DNA of 64,000 bases from Paenimyroides baculatum (GTDB taxonomy: Bacteria; Bacteroidota; Bacteroidia; Flavobacteriales; Flavobacteriaceae): positions 17,178-81,177 of the forward strand of contig NZ_VWSG01000013.1 in the NCBI RefSeq assembly GCF_008629655.1. Reading direction: 5' to 3'. The position numbers and the translations under genes were made by a program. The first letter of the stretch is position 1; each line of letters starts with the position of its first letter. The notes under the pieces are model-generated. The model worked only from the letters and a program-made list of their open reading frames with translations. It made no database searches and was not told the DNA's origin. Below, in pieces: positions 33,678 to 42,746 of the stretch.

Positions 33678-35090
33678 TTATTTTTTTTCTAACAAAACCA
33701 CATTTTCAACGTGATGCGTTTGCGGAAACATATCAACCGGTCGTACGCGAACAACCTTATACATTTCGTCCATTAAAGCTAAATCGCGAGCTTGGGTTGC
33801 CGAATTACAACTAACGTAAACCACACGTTCCGGAGCAATTTTTAAAATTTGTGCTACCACATCTTTGTGCATTCCATCGCGAGGCGGATCAGTAATAATT
33901 ACATCAGGCTGACCATGTTGTTCGATAAATTCATCGTTAAAAACATTTTTCATATCGCCCACATAAAACTCACAATTGGTAATATTGTTGCGTTCGGCAT
34001 TCACTTTTGCATCGGCAATTGCTTCAGGCACAGCTTCAACACCAATTACTTTTTTGGCATTTTTTGATACAAACTGTGCAATGGTTCCGGTACCCGTATA
34101 TAAATCATAAACCAGTTCGTTGCCTGTTAAACCTGCAAAATCTCTAGTAATACTATATAATTCGTATGCTTGATCTGAATTGGTTTGATAGAACGATTTT
34201 GCATTAATGCTGAATTTCAATCCTTCCATTTCTTCCAAAATATAATCGCGACCATGGTAGCAAATTACGTTTTGATCGTAAATAGTATCGTTCAATTTAC
34301 TGTTGATCACATATTGAAGCGATGTAATTTCAGGGAAACGATCTTTTAAGAAATCAAGCAGCAATTCACGTTTCTTTTTATCTTCTTTAAAAAACTGAAT
34401 CAGAACCATTATTTCTCCTGTCGATGACGTTCTGATCATCAACGTACGCAACAAACCGGTATTTTCGCGCGGATTGAAAAATTCCAGACCGTTTTCATTT
34501 GCGAAATCACGAATTTCATTACGAAGCGCGTTTGAAGGATCTTGCTGAAGATAACATTTTTTAATATCTAAAATTTTATCCCACATTTTTGGAATATGAA
34601 AACCAAGGGCATTTTCTTTACCTAATTCTTCGCCCGATTTAATTTCATCATCTGTTAACCAACGTGCGTTAGAAAAAGAAAATTCCATTTTATTGCGGTA
34701 GAAAAATTGTTCTTTCGACCCTAAAATAGGTTCAAATTGTGGTAATTCAATCTTTCCAATTCTTTTTAAATTGTTTTCAACTTCTTGGTGCTTGTATCCC
34801 AACTGAAATTCGTAACCCATGTTCTGCCACTTACAACCGCCGCAAGCACCAAAATGCTGACAAACTGGTTCAACGCGTTGTGCAGATAATTTGTGAAAAG
34901 CAACTGCTTTACCTTCAAAATAAGCCTTACGCTTTTTAAAAGTTTGAACATCTACCACATCACCCGGTACAACATTCGGAATAAAAATAATTTTACCATC
35001 GGGAGCTTTTGCTACCGAAACGCCTTTTGCGCCTGCATCAAGGACTTCTACGTTTTCGAATACGATTTTATCGGTTTTTTTTCTTGCCAT
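33678..35090 (-). CDS. rlmD: 23S rRNA (uracil-5-)-methyltransferase, RlmD/RumA type
   Basis: The protein has 470 residues from the ATG at 35090; a longer frame to 35132 adds residues not in the family. It has an N-terminal TRAM domain (about 8-65), a Cys cluster for a [4Fe-4S] centre (CQHFGACGGCKWQ plus a later Cys), and a SAM domain with VYDLYTGTGTIAQF, DPPRDGMH and the catalytic Cys in VYVSCNSATQARD. It makes m5U in 23S rRNA. In Bacteroidota one enzyme may act on more than one site. Confidence 0.94.
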   Translation of the reverse strand: MARKKTDKIVFENVEVLDAGAKGVSVAKAPDGKIIFIPNVVPGDVVDVQTFKKRKAYFEGKAVAFHKLSAQRVEPVCQHFGACGGCKWQNMGYEFQLGYKHQEVENNLKRIGKIELPQFEPILGSKEQFFYRNKMEFSFSNARWLTDDEIKSGEELGKENALGFHIPKMWDKILDIKKCYLQQDPSNALRNEIRDFANENGLEFFNPRENTGLLRTLMIRTSSTGEIMVLIQFFKEDKKKRELLLDFLKDRFPEITSLQYVINSKLNDTIYDQNVICYHGRDYILEEMEGLKFSINAKSFYQTNSDQAYELYSITRDFAGLTGNELVYDLYTGTGTIAQFVSKNAKKVIGVEAVPEAIADAKVNAERNNITNCEFYVGDMKNVFNDEFIEQHGQPDVIITDPPRDGMHKDVVAQILKIAPERVVYVSCNSATQARDLALMDEMYKVVRVRPVDMFPQTHHVENVVLLEKK

Positions 35091-35266
35091 GGTACAAAAA
35101 TAATATAATGTTTGCAGAAATTTCTGCACCAACCGTTATTTAGATTGTTTATAAAATTAACCCTTAATGTTTTTAGAAAGATTCTATTTTTAGTACCTTG
35201 CACCTTTGGATGATTTCTCTCCGTTAAGAAGGAATGGCATATTTTAAAATTTATAAACTAATAATA

Positions 35267-36502
35267 ATGAGTAGTTTATTAACAAGTAACGATGCAATTG
35301 CATTAGAAGAAAAATACGGAGCGCATAATTACCACCCGCTTCCGGTAGTACTTACAAAAGGTGAGGGCGTTTATGTTTGGGATGTTGAAGGTAAAAAATA
35401 TTATGATTTTTTGTCGGCATATTCGGCAGTAAACCAAGGACATTGTCATCCAAAATTGGTTGAAGCTTTAACAAATCAGGCACAACAACTTACACTTACT
35501 TCACGTGCATTTTATAACGATAAATTAGGCGTTTACGAAGAAAAAATCACCAAGTTGTTTGGTTTTGATAAAGTTTTGCCAATGAATTCTGGTGCAGAAG
35601 CTGTGGAAACAGCTATTAAACTGACAAGAAAATGGGCTTACGAAGTAAAAAAGATTAAGGAAGAAGAAGCGGTAATCGTAGTTTGTGAAAATAATTTCCA
35701 CGGACGTACAACTACCATTATTTCTTTTTCAAACGATCAGGAAGCTCGTAAAAACTACGGTCCTTATACCGAAGGTTTTGTGCGTATTCCTTATAATAAT
35801 ATCGATGCTTTAAAAGATGTTTTAACAAACAAAAACGTTGCAGGATTTTTAGTAGAGCCTATTCAAGGCGAAGCTGGCGTTTATGTTCCGGATAGCGGAT
35901 ATTTGTCGGCAGCATTTGAATTGTGTAAGAAGAATAATGTGTTGTTTATTGCTGATGAAGTTCAAACAGGAATAGCACGTACAGGTAGAATGTTGGCGGT
36001 TGATTATGAAAATATCAAGCCCGATGTTTTAATTTTAGGAAAAGCATTATCTGGAGGAATGTATCCGGTTTCGGCTGTTTTGGCAGATGACGAAATTATG
36101 AATGTAATTAAACCTGGACAACACGGATCTACTTTTGGAGGAAATCCTTTGGCAGCCGCAGTTGCAATGGCAGCTTTAGATATTGTTCTTGACGAAAAAT
36201 TGGCAGAAAATGCCGAAAGGTTAGGAGCGATCTTCAGACAACGTTTAAATGATTTCATTCAAACATCGAACATTTGTTCAATGGTGCGCGGAAAAGGATT
36301 ATTGAATGCTATTTTAATTAATGATACAGAAGAAAGTGATACTGCTTGGAATATCTGTTTGCGCTTACGCGATAACGGATTGCTTGCAAAACCAACACAC
36401 GGAAACATTATTCGTTTTGCACCACCATTAGTAATGAACGAAGAACAATTGTTAGATTGTGTTAGAATTATCACAGAAACGTTAAAAGAGTTTGAAAGAT
36501 AA
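35267..36502 (+). CDS. rocD: ornithine-oxo-acid aminotransferase
   Basis: The protein has 411 residues from 35267 ([29 protein letters not shown] is the conserved start region). It is a class III PLP aminotransferase: [39 protein letters not shown], and the Schiff-base Lys in [16 protein letters not shown]. RocD converts ornithine and 2-oxoglutarate to glutamate semialdehyde and glutamate, linking arginine and proline metabolism. The full-length match and the [10 protein letters not shown] motif distinguish it from acetylornithine aminotransferase. It forms a single gene unit ended by the terminator at 36501. Confidence 0.92.
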   Translation: MSSLLTSNDAIALEEKYGAHNYHPLPVVLTKGEGVYVWDVEGKKYYDFLSAYSAVNQGHCHPKLVEALTNQAQQLTLTSRAFYNDKLGVYEEKITKLFGFDKVLPMNSGAEAVETAIKLTRKWAYEVKKIKEEEAVIVVCENNFHGRTTTIISFSNDQEARKNYGPYTEGFVRIPYNNIDALKDVLTNKNVAGFLVEPIQGEAGVYVPDSGYLSAAFELCKKNNVLFIADEVQTGIARTGRMLAVDYENIKPDVLILGKALSGGMYPVSAVLADDEIMNVIKPGQHGSTFGGNPLAAAVAMAALDIVLDEKLAENAERLGAIFRQRLNDFIQTSNICSMVRGKGLLNAILINDTEESDTAWNICLRLRDNGLLAKPTHGNIIRFAPPLVMNEEQLLDCVRIITETLKEFER

Positions 36503-36535
36503 AAAAGAGGCTGACATTTGTCAGCCTCTTTTTTA
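36501..36535. terminator. bidirectional terminator between rocD and the GNAT-like gene
   Basis: AAAAAAGAGGCTGACA pairs with TGTCAGCCTCTTTTTT, with T runs on both strands. It overlaps the stop region of the convergent gene. Confidence 0.88.
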
Positions 36536-37696
36536 TCTTAAAACTTTATGTAATTCTACTGGTTTGCTTGTATCGAAATGATAGCGGTAGGTTCTTAATT
36601 TTCTACTTAAATCGGCACCCAAACTTTTGGCTACATTAATCATTTTCGGGTTAAAATCGCCAATCCACTGCATTTCATAATCCGTGTAAGATAATTGTTT
36701 ATCCATGATTTTCTGACCTTCAATCATCATAAAATTATCAACACCTTTTCCTTGCCATTCCGGAACCACTCCAAAAGCAATCCCAATGATTCGTTTGCTT
36801 TTATTAAATGTTTTGTACCAAAGAAATTTAAGTTTGTGAAAAATATCGAACTTCCCGTTCAAGTGTTTAAAATACTGGTTTAAATCAGGTAAATTCAACC
36901 AAAAAGCAACAGGTTCATTTTTATAGTACACAAACCACACAATTTTTGGATCAATAACCGGTTTCATGGTTTTAAAAATCAGTTTGCCTTGCGATAAAGA
37001 AAGATCTTTTCCACCGCCATGACTTGCCCATGCTTTATTATAAACAGTCACAAAATCGGCAACATACTTATCTAAATTTTTCATATCCAGATATTCTGCC
37101 TTAAAATCTTTGTCTTTGGCAATATGTTCGTGACGATCGTGCAGTTTTGGTCTTAATTGCTGATTTATTGCAACCGAAAAACATTCCTGATTAAAATAAG
37201 TTTTAAAACCATAATTTTCGAACAAATCTATATAATACGGAAAATTGTAGTTCATGTTATACAAAGGTTCGTAGAAACCTTCAATCAGCAAGCCCCACCA
37301 TTGGTCACGTTCACCAAAATTTATCGGCCCGTCCATGGTTTCCATATCATGTTGTTTCAACCATTCCTTTGCCTGATCAAACAAATAATTAGCTGCGGTT
37401 TGATCGTTGATACATTCAAAAAAACCAATGCCGCCAACAGCCGCTTTGCCTTCGTATTTAGGATTTACAAAAGCAGCAATTCTTCCAATTACTTCATCAT
37501 TACCGTTAAACAAAATCCAGCGAATGGCTTTACCGCCACGTTTAAAAAGCTTGTTTTGTTCAAGATCGAACACTTTTTCAATGTCCTGATTTAAAGGCTG
37601 GATCCAATTTTTATCGTCCTGGTACAGTTTAACCGGAAAATTTAAAAATTGCTTGCGCGTTTTATTGTTTTTGACTTCTACTGTGTACATAACCAT
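36533..37696 (-). CDS. GNAT-fold protein, conserved in Bacteroidota, function unknown
   Basis: The protein has 387 residues; starts at 37696 or at the ATG two codons in are both possible. The N-terminal part (1-about 190) has strands and helices typical of GNAT proteins, including IRWILFNGNDEVIGRIAAFVNP and the conserved DGPINFGERDQWWGLL. The C-terminal part has GVVPEWQGKGVDNFMMIEG, a clear acetyl-CoA-loop-like motif (Q/GxGxG/A). It may acetylate a cytoplasmic substrate, but none is known. It stands alone. Confidence 0.75.
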   Translation of the reverse strand: MVMYTVEVKNNKTRKQFLNFPVKLYQDDKNWIQPLNQDIEKVFDLEQNKLFKRGGKAIRWILFNGNDEVIGRIAAFVNPKYEGKAAVGGIGFFECINDQTAANYLFDQAKEWLKQHDMETMDGPINFGERDQWWGLLIEGFYEPLYNMNYNFPYYIDLFENYGFKTYFNQECFSVAINQQLRPKLHDRHEHIAKDKDFKAEYLDMKNLDKYVADFVTVYNKAWASHGGGKDLSLSQGKLIFKTMKPVIDPKIVWFVYYKNEPVAFWLNLPDLNQYFKHLNGKFDIFHKLKFLWYKTFNKSKRIIGIAFGVVPEWQGKGVDNFMMIEGQKIMDKQLSYTDYEMQWIGDFNPKMINVAKSLGADLSRKLRTYRYHFDTSKPVELHKVLR

Positions 37697-37741
37697 GTTT
37701 AATCAACACAAATGTACAAAAAGTTTGTGAGGTTGATTTGT

Positions 37742-39433
37742 TTAAAAATCGGGATCAACCTTAAAAATGACCCATTCTTTTGTGATTGGATGAAAAAATT
37801 CCAGCGTATGTGCGTGCAAATGCAGTCGGTTTGACTTTGTTCCATACAAATCATCACCTTTAATTGGTGCATTTAATCCTGATTTATGAGCTGAATGTAC
37901 GCGTAATTGATGAGTTCTGCCGGTTATTGGAAAATATTGAATTCGAGTTGAATTTTCGGTTTTTGATAAAACTTTGAATTCTGTAACTCCCATTTTTCCA
38001 TATTCGTAACAGACAATTTGTCGCGGACGATCGTCTAAATCAACACGTAATGGTAATTCAATTTTTCCAGAATCCGGTTCAATCAATCCATCTAACAACG
38101 CAATATAACTTTTCTTGACCTTACGTTTTATAAACTGTTTTTGAAGATTTTCGTGAGTATCTTTATTTTTTGCAAGAACCATTAAGCCTGAAGTGGACAT
38201 ATCTAACCGATGAACAATTAACGGTCCGGTTGCCTGCGGATACCTGTTTTTAATGCGTTCGTAAACCGAATCGCTGATATTGATGCCGGGAACCGATAAA
38301 AATTCGGCAGGTTTATTTATTACCACCAAATAAGGATCATCATAAATAATTTCCAGTTCTTTATCTTTTGCAGGATTTTGTAAAAACGGATTTTCATCGA
38401 CCTGCAATCCTTTCAACATGTGACTTAAAATGGGCTCGCATTTTCCCCAGCACGACGGATAAAACTGTTGGTGTTTGCGTACTTCGGATTTTGGCGATTG
38501 TCCCCACCAGAATTCTGCCAAGGCAATTGGTTTAAAATTATTTTTGAAGGCGTACTGAAATAATTTGGGTGCACAACATTCGCCGGCACCAGCAGGAGGT
38601 TGGGAGTGAAGTGCTGTTTTAAAAATATTGAGCAGTGATTTTTCTTCACTTTCGGCATTTAGAAAAGTATAGTTTGTAAAAAGCCAGTTTTGTAACGCAT
38701 TCGACTTTTGTTTGCGAAGATTCTTTAGAATTTCAATTTGATCTGTTAAGATGGAAATTTCTTTATTGATCGAATTTAATTCAGCTTCAAAATTACCGGT
38801 TAATTCTTTCAGTAAATGTTTGTCGTATAAACTCTGTTTGATTAAATCAGCTTCAAATTGTTGGTATTCTTCAATTGAAAGTGCTTCTTTTTTTAAGATT
38901 CGTTCTTGCTTTCTAATTTGTTTATTGATTTTTATCTTCTTTTTGAAAGAATCGATTTCTTGTTTTGCAGTTAATTCTAAATCAGTTTGTTTTTTTTGAA
39001 AATTCTTTAAATCTGTATTATTTTCTAACGATTCAATTTCTCTGTTTATAGAATTTAGTTCTTCTTCTTTACGTAAAAAATAACCGTTATCTGTAAGCAT
39101 ATCAAACACAGGCGGAACAAAAAAAGCAATTGAATTACTGTTTGCAAGTTTACCCGAATAGGCAGCTAAAAAACCTAATGTACCTTTATTTTCAACAATT
39201 AAAACGCCAAACATTTTACCAATGGGCAATAAGTCAGAGTTGTTTTCTAACCCAAAATTATGTTGCAATTCATCATTAGTTTCCAAAAAACGTTGCACTT
39301 GTTTAGCAGCGATTTCACATAACGGATGCACATCATAATAAAACGGAAAATTTAATTTTTCAGGTAATCTTATATGAGATACATCTTCGTTAAAAGAAAT
39401 AAAACAAGGTGTTTCTGTTGAATTTGTACTCAT
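37742..39433 (-). CDS. RluA-family pseudouridine synthase with long N-terminal extension
   Basis: The protein has 563 residues. The catalytic domain is C-terminal (about 345-563) and has IVHRLDMSTSGLMVLAKN, where the Asp is the catalytic residue, and GRTHQLRVHSAH. The first 340 residues hold a long coiled coil (about 115-235) and a Cys/His-rich region (GECCAPKLFQYAFK, SCWGKCEPIL) with a WWG motif. It lacks an S4 domain. Related long RluA proteins are known in Bacteroidota and gammaproteobacteria; their RNA target is uncertain. It is a single gene. Confidence 0.85.
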   Translation of the reverse strand: MSTNSTETPCFISFNEDVSHIRLPEKLNFPFYYDVHPLCEIAAKQVQRFLETNDELQHNFGLENNSDLLPIGKMFGVLIVENKGTLGFLAAYSGKLANSNSIAFFVPPVFDMLTDNGYFLRKEEELNSINREIESLENNTDLKNFQKKQTDLELTAKQEIDSFKKKIKINKQIRKQERILKKEALSIEEYQQFEADLIKQSLYDKHLLKELTGNFEAELNSINKEISILTDQIEILKNLRKQKSNALQNWLFTNYTFLNAESEEKSLLNIFKTALHSQPPAGAGECCAPKLFQYAFKNNFKPIALAEFWWGQSPKSEVRKHQQFYPSCWGKCEPILSHMLKGLQVDENPFLQNPAKDKELEIIYDDPYLVVINKPAEFLSVPGINISDSVYERIKNRYPQATGPLIVHRLDMSTSGLMVLAKNKDTHENLQKQFIKRKVKKSYIALLDGLIEPDSGKIELPLRVDLDDRPRQIVCYEYGKMGVTEFKVLSKTENSTRIQYFPITGRTHQLRVHSAHKSGLNAPIKGDDLYGTKSNRLHLHAHTLEFFHPITKEWVIFKVDPDF

Positions 39434-39508
39434 GTAAATTTTAATTAAATGTCTGAATTGTGCAACTAATTGCGTTTTTTTGAAACGGTTTAGAACTGTA
39501 AATAGCCG

Positions 39509-39516
39509 TATATTTG
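39509..39516 (+). promoter_or_regulatory. -7 promoter element of the DUF983 gene
   Basis: TATATTTG matches TAnnTTTG, 17 bases before the start at 39534. Confidence 0.5.
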
Positions 39517-39533
39517 TACAAAATTAATAAGAA

Positions 39534-39893
39534 ATGTCTTACGTAAGTAAAGTTTTAGATGGTACTTGTCCGAAATGTGGCGAAACCAAAGTTTTTAAGG
39601 CAAAAGGAAATCCGTTTTTGTTTAAAATGCCGGTTATGAATGCGCGTTGTTCAAAATGCAGTTATTCGTTTCACCGTGAACCTGGTTTTTACTTTGGCGG
39701 AATGTATATGAGTTACGCATTAACGGTAGCAGAAATGGTAGCTGTTTTTGTGTTAGGCTTACTGTTCAACGTTGGTTTTTTAAGTATTTTCTTTGGTGTT
39801 GTTTTAATTGTACTGCTGTTATCTACGTTTAATTACCGCATGTCGCGATTAATGTGGCTGAATTTATTCTATAAAAACGAAGAGGAAGTTTAA
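39534..39893 (+). CDS. DUF983-family small membrane protein
   Basis: The protein has 119 residues. The N-terminal 45 residues contain two Cys pairs (Cys12/15 and Cys39/42) that look like a zinc ribbon. Two membrane helices follow (about 55-103). The layout matches DUF983. No biochemical role is known; members sit near cytochrome oxidase genes in other bacteria, which is not the case here. It ends 2 bases before the AraC gene's stop on the other strand. Confidence 0.82.
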   Translation: MSYVSKVLDGTCPKCGETKVFKAKGNPFLFKMPVMNARCSKCSYSFHREPGFYFGGMYMSYALTVAEMVAVFVLGLLFNVGFLSIFFGVVLIVLLLSTFNYRMSRLMWLNLFYKNEEEV

Positions 39894-39895
39894 AA

Positions 39896-40780
39896 TTATC
39901 TTTCGTTTTTATACATTTTTCGAAAATCCGAGGCCGTAATTGCAACCTGTTTTTTAAACAATCGTGAAAAATAGGTATAATCTGTAAAACCTAAATCAAA
40001 CGCAATTTCGTTAAGGGTTTTGTTGGTATAAAGTAATTGACGTTTTGCTTCCAGAACAATACGATCGGTAATAATTTCGGTAGTAGTTTTTTGGGTGATC
40101 GACTTAACTATTCTATTTAAATGTTTTTGGGTAATATTCAATAAATCAGCATATTCGGTTGCTGATTTTATTTTTGTAAAATGTTCGTCGACCAACTTTT
40201 CAAACTTTGAAAATACCGACTGGTAATGTCTTAAATCTGAAAAATTAACAGCACTTTGGGTTTCTAAAAATCGGTTTAAATAAATATAGATCTGTGTTAA
40301 ATACGATAAGATCAATTGTTTTTTCTTCCATTCTTCTTTTGCAGATTCCATTAAAAGTGTTTTAAAAAGATCTTTTATCAACTGGCATTTATCTTTACTC
40401 AAATAGATACATTTATCAGAATAATTCGATTCAAAAAAAGGAAAATCTTTAATGGAATTATTCACATACGTCATTTCATAAAAATCTTCGGTATGAAAAA
40501 AAATGTATCCGTCAATATCGTCTGAAAGTTCCCACGAATGCGTTTGTCCAGGATACAGAAAAAAGACCGATCCTGGTTTTACTTCGTACTTATTAAAGTC
40601 AATTTCGTGAATTCCGGTGCCTTTTGTAAACAGAAAAACAGCATAAAAATTATGCTTGTGCGGCTTCTCAATTCGCGAGTGATGTAAAAGCAAATGATTG
40701 GTTATGGTGTTGGCATAAAAAGAGTTTTCAGGTTCTTTATTTTTAAAATCATTTATTTTTAACAGTTCAATTTCAGACAT
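39896..40780 (-). CDS. AraC-family transcriptional regulator
   Basis: The protein has 294 residues. The N-terminal cupin-like sensor domain includes KPHKHNFYAVFLFTKGTGIHEIDFN and KPGSVFFLYPGQTHSWEL. The C-terminal double helix-turn-helix (about 195-290) has YADLLNITQKHLNRIVKSITQKTTTEII and NEIAFDLGFTDYTYFSRLFKKQVA. It diverges from the ABC exporter gene with 132 bases between, so it may regulate that transporter. The effector is unknown. Confidence 0.9.
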   Translation of the reverse strand: MSEIELLKINDFKNKEPENSFYANTITNHLLLHHSRIEKPHKHNFYAVFLFTKGTGIHEIDFNKYEVKPGSVFFLYPGQTHSWELSDDIDGYIFFHTEDFYEMTYVNNSIKDFPFFESNYSDKCIYLSKDKCQLIKDLFKTLLMESAKEEWKKKQLILSYLTQIYIYLNRFLETQSAVNFSDLRHYQSVFSKFEKLVDEHFTKIKSATEYADLLNITQKHLNRIVKSITQKTTTEIITDRIVLEAKRQLLYTNKTLNEIAFDLGFTDYTYFSRLFKKQVAITASDFRKMYKNER

Positions 40781-40794
40781 TTTTAAAAATTTAT

Positions 40795-40825
40795 TTGCGT
40801 AATCAATTAAAAATCAATACATTTG
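40795..40825 (+). promoter_or_regulatory. promoter of the ABC exporter gene
   Basis: TTG (40795-40797), 20 bases, TACATTTG (40818-40825). The predicted start point is near 40832, which leaves an 80-base leader before the ABC gene. Confidence 0.6.
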
Positions 40826-40864
40826 ATTCATTACAAAATTAAACTTTGTATTTCATATTTATTT

Positions 40865-40898
40865 AAAGATTGCTGGGGTTTCTTGGCAATCTTTTCTT
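40865..40898 (+). terminator. terminator-like hairpin in the ABC exporter leader
   Basis: AAAGATTGC pairs perfectly with GCAATCTTT over an 11- to 12-base loop, followed by T-rich DNA. It lies 15 bases before the ABC start and downstream of its promoter, so it could attenuate the operon. Confidence 0.55.
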
Positions 40899-40912
40899 AT
40901 TTTTAAATAAAA

Positions 40913-42694
40913 ATGCAAATCGCAACGTTGTTTAAAAATTTACGGCCGTATGTAAAACCTTACAGAACATTGGTTACGGGCACATTACTGCTTACTTTGG
41001 TAGGATCGTTAACGGCACAGGTTAACGCTTGGATTTTGCGTTACACGGTTGACGAACTTACTTTGATTATTCCCCAGCAGAATGCTTTGCAGCTTGGTTT
41101 AAAATTACTTCTTTTTATTTCAATTGTATTAATTGGTAAAGAAATTTTAAATGCCTTTATAACTTTCGGACAAAAATATTACGGTGAAAAACTGCGAATT
41201 TATATTTCTAAAGATCTTGCACAAAAAATTATCGATAAAATTTTAACCTATCGATTGTCTTTTTTTACATCGAACGATAACGAAGCAGGAAGATTGCAAA
41301 CTCGAATTGATCGCGGTATAGAAAGTTTAACAAGGCTGGTTCAAAACTTTTTTATTGATATTGTACCATTATTTGCAAATGCTATTGTGGCGTTGTTCTT
41401 TATGTTTCAGGCAAATTTTTACGTTGGTTTGGTTGGTTTGTGTATTGTTCCAATTTATTTTATAGTTACCAAAAAACAGGCACAGAAATTAAGCGGATGG
41501 CGTAGAAATTTACGTGGCTTTCGCGAATCTAAATCACAGGGAATCATTAGTATTATCGATTCAATTACGGTTATAAAATCGTTTAATAGAGAAGATATCG
41601 AATCTAAAAAACAGCTACAGCTTCAAAACGAATTAACCAACAACCAGTTGCAAACACGTAAAACCAGTTTCTTTTTCGACGGATTAAAATCGTTTATTGA
41701 GCAATTCGGTGTGGTAATCATCATTATTTTAACGGCATATTTTGTGCTTACGGGCAATATGACCATCGGTACCATTATGTTTCATATCTTGCTGTTCAAC
41801 AACGTATCGGCACCTATAAGACAGTTGCACAGAATTTATGATGAAATGAATGATGCCATGATTTATTCTGAAAGTTATTTTGAAATTTTAGATGCTAACG
41901 AAGAGAAAGAAGCATCGGGAACCGTTAAAACCGAATTTTTAAAAGGACATTTTAAACTGAATAATGTTTCATTTGCATATCCAAACGGAACAAAAGCGTT
42001 GTTTGACATTAATATTGATATTCAACCCAATAAAATTACAGCTTTGGCTGGTTTATCCGGTGCAGGAAAAAGTACGATTATAAATCTGTTGGATAAATTT
42101 TATACACCTTCGTCTGGTGAAATTCTTTTAGACGGAATTCCTTTAGAAGATTACGACACCCATTTTTTAAGAGAAAATATTGGATTGGTGCTTCAAAAAA
42201 ATCATATTTTCAGCGGATCGATTGCTGATAATATCCGTTACGGAAAAGTAAATGCAACAAATGAAGAAGTTATAGAATCAGCAAAAAAAGCATATATTCA
42301 TGATCAAATTGTAAAATTGCCTGATCAGTACGAAACAAAAGCAACAGCTTTATCTGGCGGACAACAACAACGAATTGCAATCGCACGGATGTTTTTAAAG
42401 AATCCGCCAATAATTTTTCTCGATGAACCCACGGCAAGTTTAGATGCTATTGCTACTGAACAGATTAAAAACAGCTTGGATGCCATTAAGAAAAACCGCA
42501 CGGTTGTTATTATTTCTCACAGTATTTCACAGATCATCGACGCCGATATTATTTACGCCATGAAAGAAGGAAAAATTACGGAAGTTGGCAAACATGAAGA
42601 AATTTATAAGCAAAATGGCGTGTACAAAGAAATTTTCGATGCCAGCGCGCGAAGCATGAATATTGAAAAAATTGCAAAAACCTACGATAATTAA
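40913..42694 (+). CDS. ABC exporter, fused membrane and ATPase domains
   Basis: The protein has 593 residues: six membrane helices (about 20-310) and an ATPase domain with GLSGAGKST (Walker A), ALSGGQQQR (signature) and IIFLDEPTA (Walker B) plus the switch His in IISHSIS. It works as a homodimer or heterodimer and exports lipids, peptides or drugs. Only one such gene is present, which favours a homodimer. Its leader may form an attenuator and the AraC regulator lies divergently. The substrate is unknown. Confidence 0.92.
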   Translation: MQIATLFKNLRPYVKPYRTLVTGTLLLTLVGSLTAQVNAWILRYTVDELTLIIPQQNALQLGLKLLLFISIVLIGKEILNAFITFGQKYYGEKLRIYISKDLAQKIIDKILTYRLSFFTSNDNEAGRLQTRIDRGIESLTRLVQNFFIDIVPLFANAIVALFFMFQANFYVGLVGLCIVPIYFIVTKKQAQKLSGWRRNLRGFRESKSQGIISIIDSITVIKSFNREDIESKKQLQLQNELTNNQLQTRKTSFFFDGLKSFIEQFGVVIIIILTAYFVLTGNMTIGTIMFHILLFNNVSAPIRQLHRIYDEMNDAMIYSESYFEILDANEEKEASGTVKTEFLKGHFKLNNVSFAYPNGTKALFDINIDIQPNKITALAGLSGAGKSTIINLLDKFYTPSSGEILLDGIPLEDYDTHFLRENIGLVLQKNHIFSGSIADNIRYGKVNATNEEVIESAKKAYIHDQIVKLPDQYETKATALSGGQQQRIAIARMFLKNPPIIFLDEPTASLDAIATEQIKNSLDAIKKNRTVVIISHSISQIIDADIIYAMKEGKITEVGKHEEIYKQNGVYKEIFDASARSMNIEKIAKTYDN

Positions 42695-42746
42695 ATTTCT
42701 TTAAAGTCAGATTTTTTTCCTACATTTAATAAAAAATGTAGCTTTT

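Noticed and set aside
37157..37594. 145-codon forward frame opposite the GNAT-like gene
   Set aside because: It mirrors a well-formed 387-residue gene; composition is typical of a shadow frame.
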